Assembly: GCF_004854025.1 (NCBI RefSeq)
Contig: NZ_STGM01000011.1
Span: 1-64,000, forward strand
Source: Microbacterium hydrothermale
Lineage (GTDB): Bacteria; Actinomycetota; Actinomycetes; Actinomycetales; Microbacteriaceae
DNA: 64,000 nucleotides
Direction: 5' to 3'
Position numbers and translations under genes: made by a program. The notes below the pieces were generated by a model that was not told where the DNA came from, did no database searches, and was given only the letters and a program-made list of their open reading frames with translations. Below, piece by piece: positions 26,367 to 34,574 of the stretch. Each line of letters opens with the position of its first letter. Position 1 is the first letter of the stretch.

Positions 26367-28358
26367 TCAGCCGGCCAGCGCGGTGAGGGTCAGGGTCGCG
26401 CGGTAGCTTCCCTTGTCGATGGTGTTGGGAACCTTGAGATCGAGATCGGCTCCGACGACGCCGGCGCTGCGGTCATGTCCCGAGGTCGCCGAACCGAGAA
26501 CGCGCGAGACCGACAGGCCGTCGCCGCCGTCGTATCCCGACCCGACCGCGGCACCCGCGACGGCACCCGCACCTGGGGTGACGACCTTGGGCGCCCATCC
26601 CAGGAACGAACCCTTGAACGTCTTCCCGTTGTCGATGAAGTCCCCGACCGACGCCGAGACAGACCACGGCGACTTGCTCGCGCGGGTGTCCGTCACCGTG
26701 ATCGGGTTGATCTGTCCGGTGGCCTCGAAGTACTGCAGGTTCTTCTCTTCGGCGGTCCCCATGTCGACCAGGCCGTTGTGGCCGTCGATGGTCCACCCGA
26801 ACTCACCGGGCGCGCTCGTGGGGACGTCGACCTGGATGTCCTGACCGTCGCCGTGGTTGGGGTGGATGGTGACCTCGTCCTGGATCGAGCCCACGGCCTC
26901 CGCCGGCTTCGTCCCGTTCTCGGGACCACACCACAACACCTTGTTCAGCTCGACCGCGGCGTTGGGGGCGGCGCAGGTTCCGGAGCGGATGTTCTGCACG
27001 ACCAGCTGGTCCTTCTTGACCTGCACCTTCACGTACGAGCGCACGTGCTCCTGGTTCTGCACGGAGTTGTACCAGTAGTTCGCCGGGTTCAGCGGGTCGG
27101 CGCCGTTGCCGGCACCGCTCGTGCCGCTGCTGTCGGGCGTGGTGATGTCGTAGTACTTCGATCCGGATGCCGAGTTCGCGGTGACGTAGACGACACCGCC
27201 GGGGCCCTCGAAGACCTCGTCCTGACCGGGCTTCTCGTCGGCGTTGGCCTTCGCGCCGTTCTTGATCTCGTAGGAGCGCGAGTAGCTGTGGTCGTGGCCC
27301 TGGAGAACCAAGTCGACGCCGAGCTTCGAGAACGCGGTGGGGAAGTCGGTGCGACGGACCTTGTTGTCGGAGTCCTTCGCGTGATCCGCCGGCGAGTAGA
27401 TCGCGTGGTGGTACACGAGCACCGTGTACTTGGCATCCCCGCCGTGTTTGTTCACGACGTCGGTGACGTACGAGATGTGCGCGTCGTCACCGCCGCCGCC
27501 CTGCGAGGTGGCGTAGCTGTTGCTGTTCAGGTCGATGTACAGCACGTCCTTGTAGATGAACCAGTAGTCACCGCCCGACTCGGTGCCGATGCTGCCCGAG
27601 CCCTTGCGGTAATAAGCGCCGGACCGGTCGGTGTTGGGTGTGTAGAGGTGCTGCTCGTACGCCTTGCCGCCGACGTCGTGGTTTCCGATCGTCGCGACCC
27701 AGGGGTACTGACGCAGCTGGTCAGGAGCGAGGAAGGAGTTCCAGTGCGCCTCGGTGTTCGCCGTTTCGACCTGGTCGCCACCGGAGACGAGGAGTTCGGC
27801 GTGGGGGTTCGCGCCGACCGCGACGTTCATCGTGTCCTGCCAGCCGGCCTGATCCTTGGCGAGGTCGCCGGAGGAGCCGATCTGGGGGTCGCCGAAGAAG
27901 AGGAAGTCGTAATCACCCTCGAATGACTGCGTTGTGAAGGCGTACGTGGTCGACCAGTTGCCGTCGGAGCCGACGCGATACGAGTACGCCGTGTTCTCGG
28001 CGAGACCCGTGATCGTCGCGTGACGGTTGAAGCCGCCGCTCGAGGCGATGTTGGCGCTTCCCGAGGCCGAGAAGGTCGTCGCCGAGGCGGGGAACTGGCC
28101 GTTCACGAGGGCCGACGTCGGCGCGAGCTGCACCGTCTGGGTCGTGTCGGCGGAGGAATACCAGGTGACGATGCGCTGCGACTCGTCGGCTCCGACCCCG
28201 AGGATGATGCCGGAGAGGGTGGCCGCGGTGTCGGCCATCGCCGCCGGGACGGTCGCGGTACCCGTGAGCACGAGCGAAGCGCCGATCGCGGCGGTTGCGA
28301 TCCACGAGACACGGCGACGCGTGCGCGTCCCGTGCGACGTCGATGCGGTGAGGAACAT
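26367..28358 (-). CDS. Secreted purple-acid-phosphatase-like metallophosphoesterase with C-terminal WxL-like domain
   Basis: 663 residues. A signal peptide (cleaved near AAMADTA) precedes a purple acid phosphatase N-terminal fibronectin-like domain (about 45-145) and a calcineurin-like catalytic domain (about 150-460). The metal motifs are FFGDPQIG, SGGDQVE, IGNHD, YHHAIYS and QGHDHSYSR. The final 160 residues look like a WxL domain: ITVTDTRASKSPWSVSASV, then ADLDLKVPN and YRATLTLTAL. It should hydrolyse phosphate esters outside the cell. Start ATG 28358 follows AAGGAAA. The fusion of a phosphatase to a wall-binding domain next to DUF916 and LPXTG genes suggests a surface complex. Confidence 0.85.
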   Translation of the reverse strand: MFLTASTSHGTRTRRRVSWIATAAIGASLVLTGTATVPAAMADTAATLSGIILGVGADESQRIVTWYSSADTTQTVQLAPTSALVNGQFPASATTFSASGSANIASSGGFNRHATITGLAENTAYSYRVGSDGNWSTTYAFTTQSFEGDYDFLFFGDPQIGSSGDLAKDQAGWQDTMNVAVGANPHAELLVSGGDQVETANTEAHWNSFLAPDQLRQYPWVATIGNHDVGGKAYEQHLYTPNTDRSGAYYRKGSGSIGTESGGDYWFIYKDVLYIDLNSNSYATSQGGGGDDAHISYVTDVVNKHGGDAKYTVLVYHHAIYSPADHAKDSDNKVRRTDFPTAFSKLGVDLVLQGHDHSYSRSYEIKNGAKANADEKPGQDEVFEGPGGVVYVTANSASGSKYYDITTPDSSGTSGAGNGADPLNPANYWYNSVQNQEHVRSYVKVQVKKDQLVVQNIRSGTCAAPNAAVELNKVLWCGPENGTKPAEAVGSIQDEVTIHPNHGDGQDIQVDVPTSAPGEFGWTIDGHNGLVDMGTAEEKNLQYFEATGQINPITVTDTRASKSPWSVSASVGDFIDNGKTFKGSFLGWAPKVVTPGAGAVAGAAVGSGYDGGDGLSVSRVLGSATSGHDRSAGVVGADLDLKVPNTIDKGSYRATLTLTALAG

Positions 28359-28490
28359 GGGTTTCCTTATCTTTCGAGGGGGGCTCTGGTGCGCGCTCAC
28401 CGGTCGGGAGCGAATCCCACGCTCCGCCCACCTGGTGACGCGCACGTGAATGCTCGATTCAGCAGGCGTATCCGGGTCGCCAACACAACG

Positions 28491-29708
28491 TCACTCGATC
28501 CCGAGAAGGCGCTGCACGAACCAGACGAGACCGGCCGCCGTGACGACGACGGCGACCGCCGCACTCACCCACATCCCGACGCGCGGTGCGCGGCGTCGCA
28601 GCAGCACCAGCAGCGGGAAGACGACGACGATGATGCCGATCTGGACGGCCTCGATGCCGACGTTGAAAACCAGCAGCGACCACAACAGCGTCCACGACCA
28701 GGGCTCGTCGATGCCGAGCGCCGAGGCGAAGCCGAGTCCATGCACGAGACCGAAGACGAACACGACGACCACGCGTGACCAGCCGGCGCGGTCGAGACGC
28801 AGGAAGCCGTGCGTGGCGGTCAGGTCCTGATCGCCGCGATCACCACGGATCAGGCGCCAGAGGTACCACGCCGCGACCACGGCGATCGAGAGCGCGATGG
28901 TGGGCTCGACCACCTCGGGGGGAGCGGAGATCACTCCGGTGGCGGCGAGGATGAAGGTCACCGAGTGGGCGATCGTGAAGGTCGTGGCCGCGATTACGAT
29001 CTCGCGCAGACGCCGGGAGCCGACGATGAGTGCGAGGAGGAACAGGATGTGGTCGATCCCCGTCAGCAGGTGCTCCGCTCCCAGGCGGAAGAATTCCCAA
29101 AAGCGCTCGAGCGTGCTCTGCGCGGTGGTGAACGAGGGGTGCTCCGCGTCGAGAACCGTGCTGCCCTCGTGCAGATCGAGCGCGTAGGTGAGGATCGTCT
29201 TCGTGTCGGAGACGAAGCCTTCGGCGTCCGGGAACAGGGTCGAGGCGATGTCGTGTCCATTCCCGGACGGCGGGCAGTTGTTCTCGACCGTGACGACAGC
29301 GTAGGGGGCCCCGTCCTGCCACGTCATCGAGATGTCGTCATCCATGCGCGCGGCGCACTTCCCGCCCGCCGCGCTGATCGTGAAGCGCGCCGTGACGTAG
29401 TCGGCCACCGTGTCGTGATGTGCCGCGAGAGCGGCCGCCTGCTGAGCGGCGTCGCCCGTTTCGAAGGCGGCCGTGCCCTCGCGATAGAGCGGGTCGTCGC
29501 GCTCGGCGTCGGCGACCGACACCACGAGCAGGTCGTATTCGAGCAGCAACTGCGCGCGCACGACACCCGGGCCCTCCGCGGAAAGGTCGGCGTAGACCAC
29601 CGATTGGAAGCCGTGGGCCCAGACCGGGCCGGCGAGCGGGAGGATCGCCGCGACGAGGGCGGTGATGAAGAGCAGCCGAGTGAGGATGCGGCGGGCGAGA
29701 ATCGACAT
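28491..29708 (-). CDS. HupE/UreJ-family membrane protein
   Basis: 405 residues. A signal peptide (cleaved near VWAHG) is followed by an extracellular domain of about 190 residues and then six or seven helices. FRLGAEHLLTGIDHILFLLAL and FGLVHGLGFASAL carry the conserved His and Asp residues of the HupE/UreJ family, thought to move nickel or another metal. A phosphatase next door needs metals, so metal supply for it is a possible role (inference). ATG start; first of the minus-strand run 29.7 to 25.2 kb. Confidence 0.82.
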   Translation of the reverse strand: MSILARRILTRLLFITALVAAILPLAGPVWAHGFQSVVYADLSAEGPGVVRAQLLLEYDLLVVSVADAERDDPLYREGTAAFETGDAAQQAAALAAHHDTVADYVTARFTISAAGGKCAARMDDDISMTWQDGAPYAVVTVENNCPPSGNGHDIASTLFPDAEGFVSDTKTILTYALDLHEGSTVLDAEHPSFTTAQSTLERFWEFFRLGAEHLLTGIDHILFLLALIVGSRRLREIVIAATTFTIAHSVTFILAATGVISAPPEVVEPTIALSIAVVAAWYLWRLIRGDRGDQDLTATHGFLRLDRAGWSRVVVVFVFGLVHGLGFASALGIDEPWSWTLLWSLLVFNVGIEAVQIGIIVVVFPLLVLLRRRAPRVGMWVSAAVAVVVTAAGLVWFVQRLLGIE

Positions 29709-29831
29709 GAACACCTTTCCGCGGTGATGCTGCGCGGTCGTCGTGAACGGTTGCCCGCGGTGGGGCGAACGGAAACGAAACGTGCGACCGTCGTTCTCCT
29801 GCGCGCCACCCGGCTGGTCCAGGGTGAGCGG

Positions 29832-30500
29832 GTGAGACGCAGAGTCCTCGTCGCGGCGGCGACCGTGCTGACGATCGGAACGCTGGTGTGCGCGCTGGCC
29901 GGGTGCGCGACGGATGCCGGTTGGCCGGCGACCCGCCCCGCTCCGGCCGCGATCGGCACGGCCGCTCCGGGCTTCGCCCCGAGGGAGGCCCCCGCCCCGG
30001 AGTCCACGCTGTCGCCGAGTCCGGGGTCGTGGAGCAGCGTGAGCGCTCCCGCCGGGTATCGCGTCGTCCTGCTCACCGTCGGCGAAGACGCTCCCACCGA
30101 AACCCTGGTGTCGGCGGTCGAGAACTGGGCGAACGAGACGAGAGTCGACCTGCGCACCGTGCACGCCGACGACGACATGATCGACGGGGCCGTGCGGGCG
30201 ATGGAACTCAACCCCGACCTCATCATCAGCGCGGGGGACGCACTCGTCGATCCCCTCGCGACGGTGACCGCGAATCACCTGGATCGGCAGTTCCTCATCG
30301 TGGGGGCGGAGCTCGCCGAGCCCACGGGCAACGTCACGGCGGTCGACTGGACCGGCGCCGCCTACCGGGGCGAGGGCCTGGGCACGGCCGCGGCGTACGA
30401 CCCGGCATCGTTCACGCCGGACCGGGCCGCAGCCGCGGTGCGAGCCGGGGTCGCAGCGGTGCTCACCGACCTCCGCGGCGTCGTGCTCTGGATCGACTGA
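29832..30500 (+). CDS. BMP-like lipoprotein
   Basis: 222 residues. The signal peptide ends in the lipobox ALAGC (Cys25), followed by a proline-rich linker and then a domain (about 75-222) with the pattern of basic-membrane-protein-type binding proteins: NPDLIISAGDALVDPL, then LIVGAELAEPTGNVTAVDW. It is too short to be a full two-lobed binding protein. GTG start. It lies between the HupE gene, which it diverges from, and the LPXTG gene, which it converges on. Its ligand is unknown. Confidence 0.6.
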   Translation: MRRRVLVAAATVLTIGTLVCALAGCATDAGWPATRPAPAAIGTAAPGFAPREAPAPESTLSPSPGSWSSVSAPAGYRVVLLTVGEDAPTETLVSAVENWANETRVDLRTVHADDDMIDGAVRAMELNPDLIISAGDALVDPLATVTANHLDRQFLIVGAELAEPTGNVTAVDWTGAAYRGEGLGTAAAYDPASFTPDRAAAAVRAGVAAVLTDLRGVVLWID

Positions 30501-30528
30501 GGTCGCGGGCACGTCTGCCGGCGACGGA

Positions 30529-30876
30529 TCACAGGCGCGGGACCGCGGGATGACGTCTCCCGCGACGGCGGGAACGCGAGACGACGAGGCCTGCGACCAG
30601 CACCGCGGCGCCGAGACCCGTGATCGCCGCCATTCCGGTGGGGTCCCACCCGGTGGCGGGAAGCGAACCGCGGTCGTCGGCGAGCCCAGACGGCGATGGA
30701 CTCGCCGGGGCTGGAGAGGCGGAGGCTCCGGTTGGTTCGGGCACGGGCGTCGCACGGACCGCCTCGGGGATCTGCACGACGATGGTCTGCGTGCGCGACT
30801 CCGAGTCACTCTCGGGAACCGGGGTCGGCGCGCCTGAGACGGCGATGGCGAGCGCGATGGCGAATGTTACGGTCAC
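30529..30876 (-). CDS. Short LPXTG cell-wall-anchored protein
   Basis: 115 residues. A short signal peptide (VTVTFAIALAIAVSG) is followed by a proline/serine/alanine-rich spacer, the sortase signal LPATG (about residue 72), a hydrophobic helix and the basic tail RSRRRGRRHP. A sortase would link it covalently to peptidoglycan. The GTG start follows a GAAGGA ribosome site. Small LPXTG proteins accompany WxL and DUF916 proteins in Firmicutes surface clusters, and this one lies in the same neighbourhood. Confidence 0.75.
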   Translation of the reverse strand: MTVTFAIALAIAVSGAPTPVPESDSESRTQTIVVQIPEAVRATPVPEPTGASASPAPASPSPSGLADDRGSLPATGWDPTGMAAITGLGAAVLVAGLVVSRSRRRGRRHPAVPRL

Positions 30877-31119
30877 GATGGTGTCCTTCCCACCCGCCAC
30901 CGTGACCACTCGACATGGACATCGGCCCCTCGCCGACCGTCCCGGAGGGAAACTCCGAGCGAAGACAGCGACTCTCTCACCCGTCACGTCTTCAGACGTC
31001 CCCCCGGCGGCGGGAGAATCGTCCGGACCGACGAGTTCCCCCACGGGCACGCCCGCTCGCACGTCGGCGAACGGGCCACGGACCGGGAGGGTGTGGGGCC
31101 AGCTCCCGGCCCGCGGGTC

Positions 31120-33267
31120 TCAGCCGACTCCGACGCCGGTGCGACGACGGCGTCGAGTACGCGGCTCGGAGGCCTCGACGCGCTCGGGCGCTCCGTCCTC
31201 GAGAGCGGCGGCTTCGGCATCCGTCACCTTCGGCTTGCGGGGCCACCAGAAGCGGTCTCCCGCGATGAACGCCATCGCCGGCACGATGACCGTGCGCACG
31301 AGCAGGGTGTCGATCAGCACGCCGATGCAGACGATCACGCCGATCTGCGTGAGGGTGATCAGCGGGAGCACTCCCAGCACGGCGAAGACCGCGGCCAGCA
31401 GGATGCCGGCGCTGGTGATGACCGCTCCCGTCGCGGCGAGCGCGCGGATCATGCCCTTCGTGGTGCCGAGGGTGCGGCTCTCTTCCTGCGCGCGGGTGAC
31501 GAGGAAGATGCTGTAGTCCACGCCCAGCGCCACCAGGAACAGGAAGCTGAACAGCAGCACGTTCGTGTCGATCGCGGGGAAGCCGAACAGCGGGGTCTGG
31601 AAGAGCCACCACGCCGCTCCGACCGCGGAGAAGAAGCTCGCGACCACCGCCAGCAGCAGCAGGATCGGGGCCAGCAGCGAGCGCAGCAGGACCACCAGCA
31701 CGATGAGCACGAGCACGAGGATCAGCGGGATGATCAGGTCCTGATCGCGCTGCTGGGCTCCGGCGACGTCGAGGGCCTGCGCGTCCAGGCCGCCGACGAG
31801 CGTCTCACCCGAGCTGATGCCGTCGAGGTCGGCGCGCATCCGCTCGATGGTCGCGAAGGCCTCGGGCGTCTCGGCCGCCGACGACAGCGTCACGTCGATG
31901 CGCGCCCAGTCGTCGGTCTGCTCCGCCAGGCGTGCGGAGTCGACGCCCTCGATGGATCCCGCCGCCTCGACGACCGCGTCGGCGTCGGCCACGGGGGTCA
32001 CGACCGTCGCGGGGGAGGTGGCTCCGGCCGAGAACGCCTCGGCGAGCACCTCCTGCCCCGCCACCGCCTCCGGCTTCTCGCGGAAGCGGTCGTTCTGCGA
32101 CAGACCGGTCTGCACGAAGAAGAGTCCGCTCGCGAGGGCGCCGAGCACCACCGCGCCGGTGAGGGCGACCACGACCGGGCGCCGGGAGACGCCGCGACCG
32201 AGCTTTCCCCAGGGGCTGCGCGAGATGGCATCCGGGGATCCGAAGCGCGGGACGTACGGCCAGAACAGCCAGCGTCCGAACAGCACGAGCGCTGCGGGGA
32301 GCACGAGCAGCGCGAACGCCATCGCCACGATGATGCCCACGGCGCACGCGAGACCGAGCGCGCGGTTGCCCGACAGCTCGCCGAGCAGCAGGGTGGCCAG
32401 GGCCAGGGCCACGGTCGATCCGCTCGCGATGATCGCGGGGCCGGCTCCGCGGACGGCGCGACGCATGGCCTCGCGGCGGTCTTCGGCGAGGCGCAGTTCG
32501 TCGCGGTAGCGCGCGATGAGCAGCAGGGCGTAGTTCGTTCCCGCGCCGAAGACGAGGACCGACAGGATGCCGGTGATCGAGGCGTCCAGCTGCACACCCA
32601 CCGCCGCCGCGACCCGGCGCGCGACGATTCCGGCCGAGGCGTCGGCGGTGCCGATGACGATCAGCGGCACGAGCCACAGCCAGGGGCTGCGGTAGGTGAT
32701 GAGCAGCAGCACGGCGACGACGATGACCGTGGTCAGCAGCAGCGTGAAGTCGGCGCCGTCGAAGACCGCCGCGATGTCGACCTCGAAGCCCTCGGGTCCG
32801 GTGAGGTAGGTGCGCACGCCGTCGAGACCGTCGGCGGCGAGGGTGCGGATCTCGGCGGCGCGCTCGGCCTGGGCCTCGACGTCGGATTCTTGAGGGAGAG
32901 GGACGATCATCAGCGCGACGGAGCCGTCGTCGGAGAGCTGCGCCGGCGGGATGAAACCGTCGGGCGTCAGGTCGACCAGCTCGCCGAAGGCCTTCTGCTG
33001 GATCGCGGCGACCGTCTCGGCCGGGAGTGCCTGACCGTCGTCGGAGGCGAACACGAGCAGGGCGGAGGTGCTGTCGGCGTCGGGGAAGGTGTCGAGCACC
33101 TTCTGCACCTTGACCGACTCGGCGGAGTCGGGGAGCCCGCTGGAGGGCGCCGTGTCGCCGGTGGCGCCGGAGCCGAGCGCGAAGAGCGCGGCGGCGCCGG
33201 CGAACGCCACGACGAGCACGATCCACGACGTTCGGGCCGAGGTGAGGAAACGGAGGAAGCCGGTCAT
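31120..33267 (-). CDS. MMPL-family RND transporter
   Basis: 715 residues with the duplicated MMPL layout: one helix, an extracellular domain, then five helices, twice. The second-half core has DTNVLLFSFLFLVALGVDYSIF, with the conserved GxxxDY proton-relay motif. It probably exports lipids or lipophilic compounds. The ATG lies just inside the operator for the divergent MarR gene, so that regulator very likely controls it. The tail (ERVEASEPRTRRRRRTG) is long and charged. Confidence 0.9.
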   Translation of the reverse strand: MTGFLRFLTSARTSWIVLVVAFAGAAALFALGSGATGDTAPSSGLPDSAESVKVQKVLDTFPDADSTSALLVFASDDGQALPAETVAAIQQKAFGELVDLTPDGFIPPAQLSDDGSVALMIVPLPQESDVEAQAERAAEIRTLAADGLDGVRTYLTGPEGFEVDIAAVFDGADFTLLLTTVIVVAVLLLITYRSPWLWLVPLIVIGTADASAGIVARRVAAAVGVQLDASITGILSVLVFGAGTNYALLLIARYRDELRLAEDRREAMRRAVRGAGPAIIASGSTVALALATLLLGELSGNRALGLACAVGIIVAMAFALLVLPAALVLFGRWLFWPYVPRFGSPDAISRSPWGKLGRGVSRRPVVVALTGAVVLGALASGLFFVQTGLSQNDRFREKPEAVAGQEVLAEAFSAGATSPATVVTPVADADAVVEAAGSIEGVDSARLAEQTDDWARIDVTLSSAAETPEAFATIERMRADLDGISSGETLVGGLDAQALDVAGAQQRDQDLIIPLILVLVLIVLVVLLRSLLAPILLLLAVVASFFSAVGAAWWLFQTPLFGFPAIDTNVLLFSFLFLVALGVDYSIFLVTRAQEESRTLGTTKGMIRALAATGAVITSAGILLAAVFAVLGVLPLITLTQIGVIVCIGVLIDTLLVRTVIVPAMAFIAGDRFWWPRKPKVTDAEAAALEDGAPERVEASEPRTRRRRRTGVGVG

Positions 33268-33292
33268 TGAGGGGCCCTCGCTAGATTTTTGA

Positions 33293-33313
33293 GTATCTCG
33301 ATTATCGAGATAC
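33293..33313. promoter_or_regulatory. Perfect palindromic operator between MMPL and MarR genes
   Basis: Arms GTATCTCGAT (33293-33302) and ATCGAGATAC (33304-33313) surround a single central base. It lies in the 82-bp gap between divergent genes, where the MarR dimer would block both promoters. Confidence 0.8.
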
Positions 33314-33349
33314 GAGAAAGGTAGCCCAATCGCGCGTAGAGTGCCAGTC

Positions 33350-33871
33350 ATGGAAGCATCGGATTCTTCCTCCACCCCCCGCACCGTCGGCGGCGTTCCC
33401 GTGGCACCCACGCGGCGCCCGACCGCGCTCGTGCGCGACCTGTTCACGGCCGGCTCGGCGTTCGAGAAGTCGCTGCAGCGCGAGCTCGCGGTCAACCCCA
33501 CGGGCCTGGATGCCATGGGCCACCTCGTGATGTCGGGCCCGCTCTCGCCGGGCGAGCTGTCGCGCCGCCTCGACCTCACGACCGCCGCGACCACCGCCGC
33601 GATCGATCGCCTCGTCGACCTCGGTCACGTGACGCGCACGCCGCACCCGACCGACCGGCGCAGCGTGCTCGTCGTGCCCACCGACGCGTCGATGGCGCGC
33701 GCGATGGGTCACCTCATGCCGATGATCGCGGGCGTCGACGCGGTGCTCGACGACTTCAGCGAGGAGGAGCAGGCGGTCATCACCCGCTACCTCGAGCGCG
33801 TGGTCGACACCTACGGCCTCCCCGCCGACGACGGCACCCGATCGATGGCGATCCCCCGCACGACCCACTGA
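33350..33871 (+). CDS. MarR-family transcriptional regulator
   Basis: 173 residues. A winged helix-turn-helix (about 60-115) reads GPLSPGELSRRLDLTTAATTAAIDRL with wing HPTDRRSVLV, flanked by dimerisation helices. ATG 33350 is chosen over a GTG nine bases upstream because it starts cleanly after the operator region. It is divergent from the MMPL exporter and is its likely repressor; the signal is probably a substrate of the pump. Confidence 0.92.
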   Translation: MEASDSSSTPRTVGGVPVAPTRRPTALVRDLFTAGSAFEKSLQRELAVNPTGLDAMGHLVMSGPLSPGELSRRLDLTTAATTAAIDRLVDLGHVTRTPHPTDRRSVLVVPTDASMARAMGHLMPMIAGVDAVLDDFSEEEQAVITRYLERVVDTYGLPADDGTRSMAIPRTTH

Positions 33872-33999
33872 GGCCGGGCGGCCGTCCCGCGCGGTCGGCG
33901 CTCGCCCCTAGCGGTCGGCGCCTCGCGCGGCCCACCCCGCGCCGACGCCCGGCAGCGACGGACGTCCACGCACCCCCGCGCGGCTGCTAGCGTGCGGGA

Positions 34000-34407
34000 G
34001 TGCTTCCGGATGCCGCAGCCCCCCGCCGGATCCGCGTCTCGGCCGCCGTCATCACCGACGCCGACGGACGCCTGCTCGTCGTGCGCAAAGCGGGCACGAC
34101 CGCTTTCATGCAGCCCGGCGGCAAGCCCGAGCCGGGCGAGAACCCGGCGCAGACCCTCGCGCGCGAACTCGCCGAGGAGATCGGCGTACACGTCGAACCG
34201 GACGCCCTCGAGCCGCTCGGCGAGTTCCGTGCATCCGCGGCCAACGAACCGGGCTTCGAGGTGGTCGCCGACGTGTTCCGCGTCGACATCGGCGACCAGC
34301 AGCCGACACCGGATGCCGAGATCGCCGAGCTGCGCTGGATCACCGCCGCTGCGGCATCCGGGCTCGAGATCGCCCCGCTCGCCCGCGAGTACTTCCTCCC
34401 CGCCTGA
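34000..34407 (+). CDS. Nudix hydrolase
   Basis: 135 residues. The Nudix box runs GKPEPGENPAQTLARELAEE then IGV (about 45-67), matching Gx5Ex7REUxEExGU, with the Glu cluster that binds Mg2+. It cleaves a nucleoside diphosphate linked to another group; the substrate is not evident. GTG start. A dispersed palindrome follows at 34434. Confidence 0.92.
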   Translation: MLPDAAAPRRIRVSAAVITDADGRLLVVRKAGTTAFMQPGGKPEPGENPAQTLARELAEEIGVHVEPDALEPLGEFRASAANEPGFEVVADVFRVDIGDQQPTPDAEIAELRWITAAAASGLEIAPLAREYFLPA

Positions 34408-34433
34408 CGCGGCGCGACGGCGCCCCTTCTCGC

Positions 34434-34514
34434 GCGAGATCACACGATCGGCGCGAGATCACAGCCACCGACCGCGACCGATCGTGCGACCTCGAGCCGA
34501 TCGTGTGATCTCGC
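34434..34514. repeat. Dispersed palindromic element, copy 1
   Basis: GCGAGATCACACGATCGGC (34434-34452) is repeated as its exact reverse complement at 34496-34514, giving 19-bp arms around a 43-nt middle. A second element with the same arm core lies at 50799-50877. Copy 1 sits between the Nudix gene and the end of the convergent dehydrogenase gene, where it may end transcription in both directions. Confidence 0.85.
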
Positions 34515-34574
34515 CGCAGAACCCCGCCGCGTCCGCGCCGCGCTGCGCCGCGCGCAGCGAGCGCCGCGCGCGGA

